Positions 1 to 7,713 of a DNA stretch of 64,000 bases are shown here, piece by piece. Made by a program: the position numbers and the translations under genes. The stretch comes from Tateyamaria pelophila (GTDB lineage Bacteria > Pseudomonadota > Alphaproteobacteria > Rhodobacterales > Rhodobacteraceae). Each line of letters begins with the position of its first letter. The first letter of the stretch is position 1. The stretch lies in contig NZ_JAIMIA010000006.1 in assembly GCF_019966495.1 (NCBI RefSeq), positions 34,792 through 98,791 of the forward strand. The letters are read 5' to 3'. Under the pieces are notes generated by a model that made no database searches, was not told the origin of the DNA, and saw only the letters and a list, made by a program, of their open reading frames with translations.

Positions 1-778
1 GCGTTTCGGGCAGGATGACGCGATGGTTTGAGGCAGCAAAGAGCGCCTTGGTGTAGGGGTGCTGCGGGTCGGCCAGTAAGACGGGCGTGTCGCCCGCCTC
101 CACCACATGGCCATGTTGCATGACGGCGATACGGTCCGCCATCTGCGCCACAACCGCCAGATCATGGGTGATCATCATCAGGCCCATGCCGTCCTCGGAC
201 GCGAGCTGCTTGAGCAGGTCTAGGATTTGCGCCTGTGTCGTGACGTCCAGCGCTGTTGTCGGCTCGTCCGCGATCAACAGTTTCGGGCCGCAGGCGATGG
301 CGATGGCGATCACGACCCGCTGGCGCTGGCCCCCCGACAACTCATGCGGATAGCGCGACAGCGGGATTTTGCCCGGTGGCAGGCCCACGCGGGTCAGGAC
401 CTCGGCGGCGCGCGCCATCGGATCAAGGTCGGGTCGGTGCAAGCGCACGGTTTCCGCCACCTGCGCGCCGATGGTCTGAACGGGGTTGAGCGCAGTCATC
501 GGTTCCTGAAAAACCATGCCCACTGCATTGCCCCGCAGACCGCACATGGCGGCCTCGCCAAGCTGCGTCACATCCTGACCGCTCAAGACGATCTGGCCCG
601 TTGTTTCCGCGCCATCGGGCAACAATTGCATGGTGGCGAGCGCGGTCATGGATTTGCCGGATCCGCTTTCACCGGTGATCGCGACCACCTCGCCCGGGGC
701 GATATCGACGGACACATCGTGCAGGATGGCCGTTCCATTGATGGACAGTGTGAGGTTGCGGATCTGCAAAAGGCTCAT
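1..778 (-). CDS. Peptide-type ABC transporter ATP-binding protein (DppD/OppD family), cut by window edge
   Basis: This is the N-terminal 259 residues of an ABC ATPase that continues past base 1. Translation shows a Walker A motif GESGSGKS, a Q-loop region [11 protein letters not shown] typical of the dipeptide/oligopeptide subfamily, the signature LSGGQRQR, Walker [13 protein letters not shown] and the switch histidine in THDLAVV. It would energise import through the two permeases encoded just upstream on the same strand. Its ATG (778-776) overlaps the stop of the permease gene in an ATGA arrangement, so translation is probably coupled. Whether it is a single ATPase or a fused DppD-DppF protein cannot be told from this window. 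The family is clear; the substrate is not. Confidence 0.93.
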   Translation of the reverse strand, partial: MSLLQIRNLTLSINGTAILHDVSVDIAPGEVVAITGESGSGKSMTALATMQLLPDGAETTGQIVLSGQDVTQLGEAAMCGLRGNAVGMVFQEPMTALNPVQTIGAQVAETVRLHRPDLDPMARAAEVLTRVGLPPGKIPLSRYPHELSGGQRQRVVIAIAIACGPKLLIADEPTTALDVTTQAQILDLLKQLASEDGMGLMMITHDLAVVAQMADRIAVMQHGHVVEAGDTPVLLADPQHPYTKALFAASNHRVILPET

Positions 779-1590
779 GTCCGCGCCTCGCGTAGGCGCG
801 GATCTAGCGCGTCGCGCAATCCATCGCCCAGCAGGTTCAGGCCCAGCACTGTCAGAATGATTGCGAACCCCGGCACCAGCGCCATATGCGGCGCGATGCT
901 GACCAACGTTTGGGCGTCCGCCAGCATCCGCCCCCAACTGGGGGTGGGCGGCTGTGCGCCAAGGCCCACGTACGACAGTGCGGCTTCGGCCAGAATGCCC
1001 AACGAGAATTGTATGGTCGCCTGCACGATCAACAGATTGGCGAGGTTGGGCAGGATATGTTCGACACTGATCCGCGCTGCGCCCTTGCCCGCAACCCGAG
1101 CGGCCAGAATGAACTCGCGCGCCCAAAGGGGCAGGGCACCGCCGCGTGTAACACGGGCAAAGACGGGGATGTTGAAGATGCCAATGGCGATGATCGCGTT
1201 GACCGCTCCGGCCCCGAAAATCGCTGTGATCAGGATGGCGATGACCAGCGACGGAAAGGCAAAGATCAGGTCATTGCCGCGCATGATGATCTCGTCCACC
1301 CAGCCGCCTTGCCGCGCTGCGGCCCACAGGCCCAGCGGCACACCGAGACCCACGCCAATCCCGACGGCCACAAAGGCCACGGCGATCGAGGTACGCGCGC
1401 CCACCATGATCATCGACAGGATATCGCGCCCGAAATGATCCGTACCCAGCCAATGGGTGCCGTTTGGCGGTTGCAGCTTGGCGGGAATGTCCATCGCCGT
1501 GTGCGCGAACGGCGTCCAGACGAAGGACACCAACGCCGCCAGCACCATCAGCGCAGAGAGCGCGCCGCCGATCATCAGGTTCCGCCTCAT
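775..1590 (-). CDS. Peptide-type ABC transporter permease (DppC/OppC family)
   Basis: A 271-residue inner-membrane permease. It opens with one hydrophobic segment (about residues 7-28), followed by the family's periplasmic GTDHFGRD motif and several further membrane segments. The EAA-type coupling loop is seen near FILAARVAGKGAARI, followed by HILPN. The C-terminus LGDGLRDALDPRLRE is characteristic of DppC-type proteins. It overlaps the downstream ATPase gene by four bases and the upstream permease gene by four bases, so the three form one translationally coupled unit. The substrate is probably a di- or oligopeptide or a related compound, inferred from family only. Confidence 0.93.
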   Translation of the reverse strand: MRRNLMIGGALSALMVLAALVSFVWTPFAHTAMDIPAKLQPPNGTHWLGTDHFGRDILSMIMVGARTSIAVAFVAVGIGVGLGVPLGLWAAARQGGWVDEIIMRGNDLIFAFPSLVIAILITAIFGAGAVNAIIAIGIFNIPVFARVTRGGALPLWAREFILAARVAGKGAARISVEHILPNLANLLIVQATIQFSLGILAEAALSYVGLGAQPPTPSWGRMLADAQTLVSIAPHMALVPGFAIILTVLGLNLLGDGLRDALDPRLREART

Positions 1591-2534
1591 GTCCGCGCCC
1601 TCAGCCGGGGATCAACGGCAGCATAGGCAAGATCGACGGCAAAGTTCACCATGATCACCGCAAAGACCAGCAGCATCGTCACGGATTCCACGACAATCAG
1701 ATCACGGGCCGAGATCGACTGGAAGATCAGCCGCCCCAGGCCGGGTAGGTAAAACACCTGTTCAATGATGATCCCGCCGGCCAGCAGGAACGAAAACTGC
1801 AGCCCCAGAATCGTCAGCACCGGGATCATCGCGTTGCGCAGCCCGTGGCGTCGCAGAGCTTGGCCGCGGCTGAGGCCCTTGGCGCGGGCGGTGCGCATGA
1901 AATCCTCGCCCAGAACATCGAGCAGGGCGGAACGCATGACCCGTGCGAGGATGGCGGCCTGCGGCAGGGCGAGGGCGATGGCCGGCAAAGTGAGCGATTT
2001 GAGCGCGGCAAATACGCCCTTGTCCCAGCCCGTAAAGCCGCCTGCGGAGAACCAGCGCAGATTGATTGCAAAGATCAGGACCAGCATCATGGCAAACCAG
2101 AAATTGGGGATCGCGACGCCCAGTTGCGTGGCCCCCATCACGCCCATGTCGCCGGGCTTGCCGCGCCGGGCCGCTGCGTAGATGCCCGCCGGAAAGGCAA
2201 TCGCGGTCGAGAGGAGGAGCGCATAGAGCGCCAGAGGCAACGACACCCACAGCCGGTCTGCGATCATCCCGGCCACAGGGGTGCGGTATTGATACGAGGT
2301 GCCGAAATCGCCCTGCATCATCCCGGTGACCCAGGTCAGATACCGCTGAAATTTCGACTGATCGAGACCCAGTTCCGCCCGCAGGGCGGCGAGCGTATCT
2401 TCTTGCGCATTCATCCCGAGCATAAAGGATGCGGGATCACCGGGGGCCACCTCGATCACGGCAAAAATCACCAGCGATGCGATGGCAAGGCTGATCAGCA
2501 GGGACAGAAGCCGTTTCAATGTATAGCGCAACAT
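1587..2534 (-). CDS. Peptide-type ABC transporter permease (DppB/OppB family)
   Basis: A 315-residue permease beginning MLRYTLKRLLSLL, the usual DppB opening. The first transmembrane helix is followed by the VIEVAPGDPA motif, and the coupling loop FMRTARAKGLSRGQAL lies in the second half. A longer frame starts at 2570, but it would overlap the TetR gene and lacks the family's start; the ATG at 2534 gives the standard N-terminus. No strong Shine-Dalgarno is visible in front of it, and the gene starts only 10 bases after the TetR stop, which suggests co-transcription and reinitiation. The matching binding protein is likely the one encoded at 6088-7560, though separated from this operon by divergent genes. 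Confidence 0.92.
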   Translation of the reverse strand: MLRYTLKRLLSLLISLAIASLVIFAVIEVAPGDPASFMLGMNAQEDTLAALRAELGLDQSKFQRYLTWVTGMMQGDFGTSYQYRTPVAGMIADRLWVSLPLALYALLLSTAIAFPAGIYAAARRGKPGDMGVMGATQLGVAIPNFWFAMMLVLIFAINLRWFSAGGFTGWDKGVFAALKSLTLPAIALALPQAAILARVMRSALLDVLGEDFMRTARAKGLSRGQALRRHGLRNAMIPVLTILGLQFSFLLAGGIIIEQVFYLPGLGRLIFQSISARDLIVVESVTMLLVFAVIMVNFAVDLAYAAVDPRLRART

Positions 2535-2544
2535 TGCGCTGACG

Positions 2545-3177
2545 TTAGGCGGGTGGTTCGGGACAGGCAAGCGCGTCTGTCAGGGGGCCCGTATCTTGGG
2601 TCAGTGTCGCAACGGCCATCGCCCGGATTGTCATGGCATAGCGGGACTGTTCCCAGCCGCAGGTTTGCGTCAGGTTTTCCCAGTTTCGGATCGAGAGCAG
2701 GGCCCAGAGCAGGTCGGTGGCTTTGGCCTGATCCATGCTGTCGGGCAGGGTGCCATCGCGGGCCAGCGCGGCAACGGCGGCGGCGCAGCCTTCGCGCAGA
2801 TCGGTCATGCGGATATCCCACGCGGCTTTTGCTTCGGCATCGGTGCTGGTGAGAGCCATGATCGCGCGAGCCACCCCATGGATCTTGGGCACATGATTGC
2901 ACCAGGCGGTCACGAAAGCATCCAGCCTTTCACGTCCATTTGCAGCGGTCCGGCTGGGCGCGAGGGCGGTGTCCATGTCCAGCATCTGATCCTGATATCG
3001 CGTGGCCGCGATCAGCACATCGGTGCGGCTGGGATAATGCAGATAGACGGCCTGCCTGCTGACGCCGGCGGCTTTTGCGATGTCAGACATGGTTGGCAGT
3101 TTGCCGCCCGGCGCTTCAAGCAGGGCCAGAGTGGATTCGAGAATGCGGGTCGGAGTATCGGAGTTTGCACTTGACAT
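2545..3177 (-). CDS. TetR/AcrR family transcriptional regulator
   Basis: A 210-residue regulator with an N-terminal TetR helix-turn-helix (about residues 25-60: MSDIAKAAGVSRQAVYLHY), followed by a divergent all-helical ligand domain. It is the first gene of the minus-strand run that continues into the peptide-transport permeases, and is divergent from the oxidoreductase gene at 3252. The 74-base gap between the two divergent genes holds three palindromes (3179-3226) that are good candidate operators. I infer autoregulation and control of the divergent oxidoreductase/DUF1772/deacetylase genes. Whether it also controls peptide transport is open. The ligand is unknown. Confidence 0.9.
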   Translation of the reverse strand: MSSANSDTPTRILESTLALLEAPGGKLPTMSDIAKAAGVSRQAVYLHYPSRTDVLIAATRYQDQMLDMDTALAPSRTAANGRERLDAFVTAWCNHVPKIHGVARAIMALTSTDAEAKAAWDIRMTDLREGCAAAVAALARDGTLPDSMDQAKATDLLWALLSIRNWENLTQTCGWEQSRYAMTIRAMAVATLTQDTGPLTDALACPEPPA

Positions 3178-3178
3178 A

Positions 3179-3226
3179 GTGTAAAGTTACACATACTTGA
3201 CAGGCTGTCAATTGACACTGTGTCAA
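3179..3226. promoter_or_regulatory. Three palindromes, candidate TetR operators
   Basis: The divergent intergenic region contains GTGTAAAGTTACAC (3179-3192; 6-bp arms), TTGACAGGCTGTCAA (3197-3211; 6-bp arms) and, directly abutting it, TTGACACTGTGTCAA (3212-3226; perfect 7-bp arms). The last two share the half-site TTGACA/TGTCAA, which also resembles a -35 hexamer. Short palindromes next to a divergent tetR gene are the usual operator arrangement, so binding by the product of 2545-3177 is the natural inference. Confidence 0.7.
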
Positions 3227-3251
3227 GCTGGAAGCTTTGAAAGGACAACCT

Positions 3252-3848
3252 ATGGCCAAACGTATTTTCATCTGGGTCGCGCACCCCAAACCCGGCTCTT
3301 TGAATGCCGCCCTTGCGGCCCGCTATGCGGACGGGGCAAGAGCGCGCGGCGCCGAGGTTCGGATCATGGAGCTTTCGGATATGCAGTTCGCTGCCGATTT
3401 TGACGGTTACGGTGCGGATCATGACGCGACCCGGCTCGCCCCGGATTTGCAACGCTGGCAAGACGACGTCACATGGGCGGATCATGTTCTGATTGTGCAT
3501 CCCTACTGGTGGGGCGCGATGCCGGCACGGGCCAAAGCGGTTCTGGATACGGCGCTGTTGCCCGGATTTGGGTTTAAATACCACAAGCGTGGCATGGGCT
3601 GGGACAAGCTGCTGGCTGGTCGGACTGGGGATGCGATCATCACGTCGGACACGCCGCCATGGCTGGACACGCTTGTCTATCATCGGCCCGCCCGGCGGGT
3701 CATGCGCAATCAGGTGCTGAAGTTTTGTGGCATTCAGCCGCGAGCTGTCGTGCAGTTCGGATCGGTTAAACTGGCCAAGGACGGACAAGTGGACAAATGG
3801 CTTGCACGTGCCAAGAACATGGGTGCCGCCGCGGCACTGGCGGGGTAG
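3252..3848 (+). CDS. NAD(P)H-dependent flavodoxin-fold oxidoreductase (quinone reductase-like)
   Basis: A 198-residue flavodoxin-like protein of the NAD(P)H dehydrogenase (quinone)/YwrO-KefG-like family. It is expected to bind FMN or FAD and carry out two-electron reduction of quinones or electrophiles in the cytoplasm. Seen features are the N-terminal strand and phosphate loop (IFIWVAHPKPGSLN), the central ADHVLIVHPYWWGAMPA segment with the family tryptophans, and the GFGFKY region. The ATG at 3252 follows AAAGGA at 6 bases; an upstream in-frame start at 3237 has no such site. It is the first gene after the candidate TetR operators and is closely followed by the DUF1772 gene, so it is probably the main target of TetR control. 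Confidence 0.88.
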   Translation: MAKRIFIWVAHPKPGSLNAALAARYADGARARGAEVRIMELSDMQFAADFDGYGADHDATRLAPDLQRWQDDVTWADHVLIVHPYWWGAMPARAKAVLDTALLPGFGFKYHKRGMGWDKLLAGRTGDAIITSDTPPWLDTLVYHRPARRVMRNQVLKFCGIQPRAVVQFGSVKLAKDGQVDKWLARAKNMGAAAALAG

Positions 3849-3852
3849 GGTC

Positions 3853-4329
3853 ATGGTGATTTTCCTGTCATTGATGGCCTTTGCCACATGTCTTGTCGCG
3901 GGCGTCTTCTATGCTTTTTCGGATTTTGTAATGCGCGCCCTCGGAGGGCTTCCCATGCCACAGGGGGCGGCAGCCATGGTCTCCATCAATCGCGTGATTT
4001 TGCGTGCGAGTTTTGTGCCCTTGTTGCTGGTGCTCGGCCCGTTGGCATTGGGGGTCGCATTTTGGATTTTTTGGGCTGGGTCGCCGCAGGGCGCGGGTTG
4101 GGTATTTTTGGCAAGCGGCGTTTATTGTGTTGGCGTGCTCGGCGTAACCATGTTGGGCAATGTCCCGATGAACAACAGGCTGGATCGTGCGGACGATCCC
4201 GCAAAGTATTGGCCAACTTATTTGACCCACTGGACCCGGCTGAACACGGTGCGCACGCTGGCGGCCGGGATTGCGAGCCTTTGCTATTTGCAAGCAGCGC
4301 TCGCTATTGGGACGCATCCCCTTACATAA
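3853..4329 (+). CDS. DUF1772 (anthrone oxygenase-like) integral membrane protein
   Basis: A 158-residue membrane protein with about four transmembrane helices (around residues 1-22, 54-76, 84-104 and 136-152). The charged connector with the NVPMNNRLD motif is typical of the DUF1772 family. Some fungal relatives act as anthrone oxygenases, but bacterial members are uncharacterised, so no reaction is assigned. The ATG at 3853 lies 4 bases after the oxidoreductase stop, and the deacetylase-fold gene starts 6 bases after this one ends; all three are probably one transcript. A longer in-frame opening at 3727 overlaps the upstream gene and was not used. Confidence 0.82.
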   Translation: MVIFLSLMAFATCLVAGVFYAFSDFVMRALGGLPMPQGAAAMVSINRVILRASFVPLLLVLGPLALGVAFWIFWAGSPQGAGWVFLASGVYCVGVLGVTMLGNVPMNNRLDRADDPAKYWPTYLTHWTRLNTVRTLAAGIASLCYLQAALAIGTHPLT

Positions 4330-4335
4330 CACTGC

Positions 4336-5445
4336 ATGAAATCGCCCATCTTTATCGGATCCGAGATTTATCGCCGCTCAACCTATGGCAGGTGGCATCC
4401 CTTGCGGGTGCCACGCGTCTCGACCGTGATGGACCTCAGCCGTGCGATGGGGTGGTTGCCGTCTGAACGCTTTATGCCCAGCCCGCGTGTCAAACCGATT
4501 GCCCTGACCGCGTGGCATACGCCGGACTATGTGGCGGCCCTGCATGCGGCCGAGGCGGCGCAAGAGGTGAGTGATAGTGTCAAAGCCCGACATGCTTTGG
4601 GGACGCCGTCAAACCCGATTTTTCCGGAAATGTACCGCCGCCCGGCCACTGCAGCAGGAGGCTCGTTTCTGGCGGGTGAGCTGCTGGCGGAGGGCGGTAT
4701 CGTGTATCACCCCGCAGGCGGCACGCATCACGGTATGCCGGATCGGGCGGGGGGATTTTGCTATCTAAACGATCCGGTCCTGGCGATCTTGTCGTTGCAG
4801 CGACACGGCGCGCGTCGCGTCGCCTACATCGATATCGACGCGCATCACCCGGATGGGGTTGAGGTCGCTTTTGGCGACGACACCGATGTGCTGATGATTT
4901 CGGTGCATGAAGACGGGCTCTGGCCGCGCACAGGGGCCTTGGGGGTGACGGGGCAGGGCAGCACGGTCAATCTGCCGGTGCCGCGCGGGTTGAATGATGA
5001 CGAGATGGCCTTGATCCGCGACGATATGATTTTGCCCCGCGTGATAGCGCATCGCCCTGATGCGATCGTTCTGCAATGTGGCGCGGACGGGGTCGAAGAA
5101 GACCCGCAAGCGCATCTGTCACTGTCCAATCAGGCGCATTGGTCGATTGTGAAAGGCTTGATGAGAGTGGCGCCGCGTTTTCTGGTGCTGGGTGGCGGCG
5201 GGTATAATCCATGGTCTGTCGGGCGGCTTTGGACCGGCGTGTGGGCCACGCTGAACGGGTTCGAAGTGCCCGATCGTCTGGACCTAAAGGCCGAGGCCGT
5301 CCTGCGTGCGCTGCGCTTTGAGGGCAACAGCCGTGGGCGTAACCCGCCGGATCACTGGTTTACGACGCTGGCCGACGCGCCGCGTCATGGCCCGATCCGT
5401 CAAGACGTGCGAAGGCGGATCTCTGCGCTTGGCGGGGAGCCGTGA
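4336..5445 (+). CDS. Histone-deacetylase-fold amidohydrolase (AcuC/acetylpolyamine amidohydrolase-like)
   Basis: A 369-residue arginase/deacetylase-fold enzyme. Zinc-site and catalytic elements are visible: GGTHHG with the paired catalytic histidines (about residue 135), DIDAHHPDGVE carrying the Asp and His zinc ligands, GADGVEEDP with the third ligand Asp, and GGGGYN with the transition-state tyrosine. Family members deacetylate acetyl-lysine, acetylpolyamines or acetylated small amides; the substrate here is unknown. It is the last gene of the TetR-linked trio and is convergent with the cupin gene, with a candidate bidirectional hairpin between them. Length and motifs are intact. Confidence 0.88.
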   Translation: MKSPIFIGSEIYRRSTYGRWHPLRVPRVSTVMDLSRAMGWLPSERFMPSPRVKPIALTAWHTPDYVAALHAAEAAQEVSDSVKARHALGTPSNPIFPEMYRRPATAAGGSFLAGELLAEGGIVYHPAGGTHHGMPDRAGGFCYLNDPVLAILSLQRHGARRVAYIDIDAHHPDGVEVAFGDDTDVLMISVHEDGLWPRTGALGVTGQGSTVNLPVPRGLNDDEMALIRDDMILPRVIAHRPDAIVLQCGADGVEEDPQAHLSLSNQAHWSIVKGLMRVAPRFLVLGGGGYNPWSVGRLWTGVWATLNGFEVPDRLDLKAEAVLRALRFEGNSRGRNPPDHWFTTLADAPRHGPIRQDVRRRISALGGEP

Positions 5446-5484
5446 CGATCAGCGGAACGGCGACTTGCTCTTGGATGAAGCGAT

Positions 5485-5513
5485 GCGGTGGTGATGTCCA
5501 CATTCTCCACCGC
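5485..5513. terminator. Candidate terminator between convergent genes
   Basis: Arms GCGGTGG (5485-5491) and CCACCGC (5507-5513) pair perfectly over 7 bp with a 15-base loop, and are followed by GTGTTTT on the plus strand. It sits between the ends of the convergent deacetylase and cupin genes, where a terminator is expected. The long loop lowers confidence. Confidence 0.5.
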
Positions 5514-5530
5514 GTGTTTTGGACGTGTAA

Positions 5531-5926
5531 TCAGCTTCCGTAATCCTGATCCGAGACCTGTTCGAGCCAGGTTGCTGCGCCGTTTTCGTCGCATTCCTGC
5601 ATCGCGATATGTGTCATGCAAGTGGTGGGCCCGGCCCCATGCCAGTGTTCCACGCACGCAGGAATCCACACCGTGTCGCCTGCGCGAATGCTCTGTGGTG
5701 TTTCGCCCCGTTTGCAGATCAGCCCGGACCCTTGCGTGACATGCAGCGTTTGCCCCAGCGGATGGGTGTGCCACGCCGTTCGTGCGCCCGGTTCGAAATA
5801 TACGGTCAGCGCATGCAGGCGCGCCGGTTCGGGGGCCATGATGATCGGATCTTGCCAGACGGTGCCGGTGAAGTAATCGGGGTTCGCCCGTTGGCTGGGG
5901 CGACTGCCTGCCGGATGTATCTGCAT
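5531..5926 (-). CDS. Single-domain cupin, hydroxynitrile lyase-like family
   Basis: A 131-residue cupin. The metal-binding motif WHTHPLGQT and the C-terminal EHWHG supply the histidine ligands, and FTGTVWQDP and PTTCMTH match the family of small manganese cupins that includes bacterial (R)-hydroxynitrile lyases. Most members have no known physiological role, so lyase activity is only a possibility. ATGs at 5932 and 5926 are both in frame; AGGA at 5937-5934 is 7 bases from the second but only 1 from the first, so 5926 is chosen. The gene follows the peptide-binding protein gene on the same strand, but a hairpin and a repeat copy separate them. Confidence 0.82.
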   Translation of the reverse strand: MQIHPAGSRPSQRANPDYFTGTVWQDPIIMAPEPARLHALTVYFEPGARTAWHTHPLGQTLHVTQGSGLICKRGETPQSIRAGDTVWIPACVEHWHGAGPTTCMTHIAMQECDENGAATWLEQVSDQDYGS

Positions 5927-6017
5927 GTGCATATCCTATGCTGTGAACTGGAACGGTGGCGCTCCGACAGGTGCGCCTTACGGGACAGATATCTGCCGTT
6001 TTGCCCCTGTGTCCGGT

Positions 6018-6050
6018 CGACCCTTCGGGGAGGATTTTTTGGAACAGAGA
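6018..6050. repeat. 33-bp dispersed intergenic repeat, copy 1
   Basis: A 33-base sequence that begins CGACCCTTCGGGGAGG and ends GGAACAGAGA occurs here and, identically, at 9041-9073. Both copies lie just downstream of the stop of a minus-strand gene and in the same orientation. It contains only a weak CCC-GAA-GGG hairpin, so it may be part of a 3' untranslated region or an interspersed element rather than a terminator. Confidence 0.85.
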
Positions 6051-6053
6051 AGT

Positions 6054-6079
6054 GTCAGGCGGCTTGTTGCCCGCCTGAC
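6054..6079 (-). terminator. Stem-loop downstream of the peptide-binding protein gene
   Basis: GTCAGGCGG (6054-6062) and CCGCCTGAC (6071-6079) pair perfectly over 9 bp with an 8-base loop. On the minus strand it lies 8 bases after the stop of the binding protein gene (6088), the expected place for a terminator. No long T-run follows, so termination may be incomplete or the stem may protect the 3' end. Confidence 0.6.
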
Positions 6080-6087
6080 GTTTCGGG

Positions 6088-7560
6088 CTATTCGCCCCAG
6101 CTGACCCCGGTCAGGTCGGTGGCCTGTGTCGGCGCGTTGGTCCAAAGGCCCTGAATTTCGGCCTTGGCCACAGACAATTGTGCCAGCTGGAAGAGGTAGG
6201 CGTTCACGGCATCCTCTGCGATAATCTTTTGCGCATCACCCATGAGGGTCGCGCGCGCTTCGGGGTCGGTTGTGCTGTTGAGCGTTGTGATCAACTCCTG
6301 GAAGGCGGGGTTATCGTATTGGAAATAGTAGTCGGGATTGGCGTAGATGCCGATATCCATCGGTTCTGTGTGACTGACGATGGTCAGACCAAAGTTCTTG
6401 CCGCGAAACACGGTTTCCAGCCACTGGGCCCATTCGACGTTGATGATTTCGGCCTTGATCCCGACATCGGCCAGTTGGGCCGCGATGATCTCTCCGCCAC
6501 GCCGCGCATAAGAGGGCGGCGGCAGGTGCAGCGTGGTCTCAAACCCGTCGGGCAGGCCTGCTTCAGCCAGAAGGGCGCGCGCCTTGTCGGGGTCAAAGGC
6601 AGAGCCGTCCGTGAGATCCACATAGGCCGGATTGTGAGGGGCAAAATGGGTGCCGATAGGTGTGCCATAGCCGAACATGGCTCCGTCGATGATCGCCTGA
6701 CGGTCGATGGCGTGGGCCAGGGCCTGACGCACGCGCACATCGTCGAAGGGCTCCTGCTTGTTGTTCGTCGACAGGATTGTTTCGCCCTCGGTGGAGCCGA
6801 CGAGGACCTGAAAACGCGGATCCGCTTCAAATTGCGGCAGGTTTTCGGGGGCGGGGAAGCCGCTGAATACATCCACATCTTCGGCCATCACGGCGGCGAA
6901 AGCGGCGGTGGGGTCGGAGATGAATTTGAACGTCGCTTTGTCCAGAGCCGGGGCATCGCCCCAATACTTGTCATATCGGCTCATTTCGATCCGGTCGCCC
7001 TGGTTCCAGAGGTCGAACTTGAAGGGGCCGGTGCCGATGGGCGTTTGCTTGATGCTCTCGATGCTTTCGGGGGCTACGATTACGGCATCGCCCCAGGCCA
7101 GGTTGAAGAGCATGTTGCCATTGGGCTCGGAGAGGGTCAGCCGAACGGTCTGCGGGTCAACGACCTCGACGTTGCTGATCGCGCTATAGAGCGCTTTCTG
7201 CGCGTTTGCGCTGTCTTCGGCGAGGATACGATCGAGAGAAAACTTGACGTCTTCCGCGTCCATCGTCGTGCCGTCATGAAAGGTCACACCGCTGCGCAGG
7301 GTGAACGTGTAGGTCAGCCCATCGTCGGAGATTTCCCAGGAGGAGGCAAGGCCAGGCACGATGGCACCGTCGCCCGTGAACCGGGTCAACCCTTCGAAGA
7401 CATTGGAATAGAGCACGGAATCGATGGCCCCGGCGGCAGCCGAGGTCGGATCCAGATGCGGTGGCTCAAGTTGCAGCGCGACCGTGATATCGGTCTTTGC
7501 CCACAAGGTGCCCGCGCTGAGCGCCAGTACAGCGGCGGTCATGGTCAGTGTCTTAAGCAT
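6088..7560 (-). CDS. Peptide-type ABC transporter substrate-binding protein (SBP family 5)
   Basis: A 490-residue periplasmic binding protein with an N-terminal signal peptide (MLKTLTMTAAVLALSAGTL, probable cleavage after LWA). Family 5 landmarks include QLEPPHLDPTSA near the N-terminus, LRSGVTFHDGTTMDAEDVKFS (in the first third) and VRQALAHAIDRQAII. It should bind a peptide or related solute in the periplasm and deliver it to permeases such as those at 775-2534. The start has a clear GGGAG 6 bases upstream. The gene is separated from the upstream deacetylase by tandem hairpins, so it probably has its own promoter or is expressed to a different level. The substrate is not deducible. Confidence 0.93.
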   Translation of the reverse strand: MLKTLTMTAAVLALSAGTLWAKTDITVALQLEPPHLDPTSAAAGAIDSVLYSNVFEGLTRFTGDGAIVPGLASSWEISDDGLTYTFTLRSGVTFHDGTTMDAEDVKFSLDRILAEDSANAQKALYSAISNVEVVDPQTVRLTLSEPNGNMLFNLAWGDAVIVAPESIESIKQTPIGTGPFKFDLWNQGDRIEMSRYDKYWGDAPALDKATFKFISDPTAAFAAVMAEDVDVFSGFPAPENLPQFEADPRFQVLVGSTEGETILSTNNKQEPFDDVRVRQALAHAIDRQAIIDGAMFGYGTPIGTHFAPHNPAYVDLTDGSAFDPDKARALLAEAGLPDGFETTLHLPPPSYARRGGEIIAAQLADVGIKAEIINVEWAQWLETVFRGKNFGLTIVSHTEPMDIGIYANPDYYFQYDNPAFQELITTLNSTTDPEARATLMGDAQKIIAEDAVNAYLFQLAQLSVAKAEIQGLWTNAPTQATDLTGVSWGE

Positions 7561-7666
7561 CGTGATCTCCCAATCGGTGGACTTTACCCGTTAGCTTTCC
7601 CTTAAACGGCGCATTCTGCAAGCACGCTTTGCCGCGATGATGTGACGGATTGTTCTGTGGCGCAAC

Positions 7667-7709
7667 GGACTTCGACACGAAGTCCGGCCGCTTTCCGTGC
7701 CGGAAAGCG
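7667..7709 (-). terminator. Two tandem hairpins between deacetylase and binding-protein genes
   Basis: GGACTTC/GAAGTCC (7667-7673 with 7679-7685, 5-base loop) and CGCTTTCCG/CGGAAAGCG (7689-7697 with 7701-7709, 3-base loop) are both perfect stems. They start 5 bases after the deacetylase stop (7714) on the minus strand. Position suggests termination or attenuation of transcripts coming from the deacetylase gene. Confidence 0.6.
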
Positions 7710-7713
7710 CGTT

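Noticed and set aside
227..1438. Long plus-strand open frame opposite the peptide permease genes
   Set aside because: Arginine/histidine-rich shadow of the real minus-strand permease and ATPase; no domain, no ribosome site.
2535..2570. Start of the DppB-type permease at 2570
   Set aside because: Would overlap the TetR gene by 26 bases and add residues not seen in the family; the ATG at 2534 fits.
6178..7605. 475-codon plus-strand frame opposite the peptide-binding protein
   Set aside because: Mirror frame caused by high-GC codon use; the minus strand has signal peptide and family motifs.
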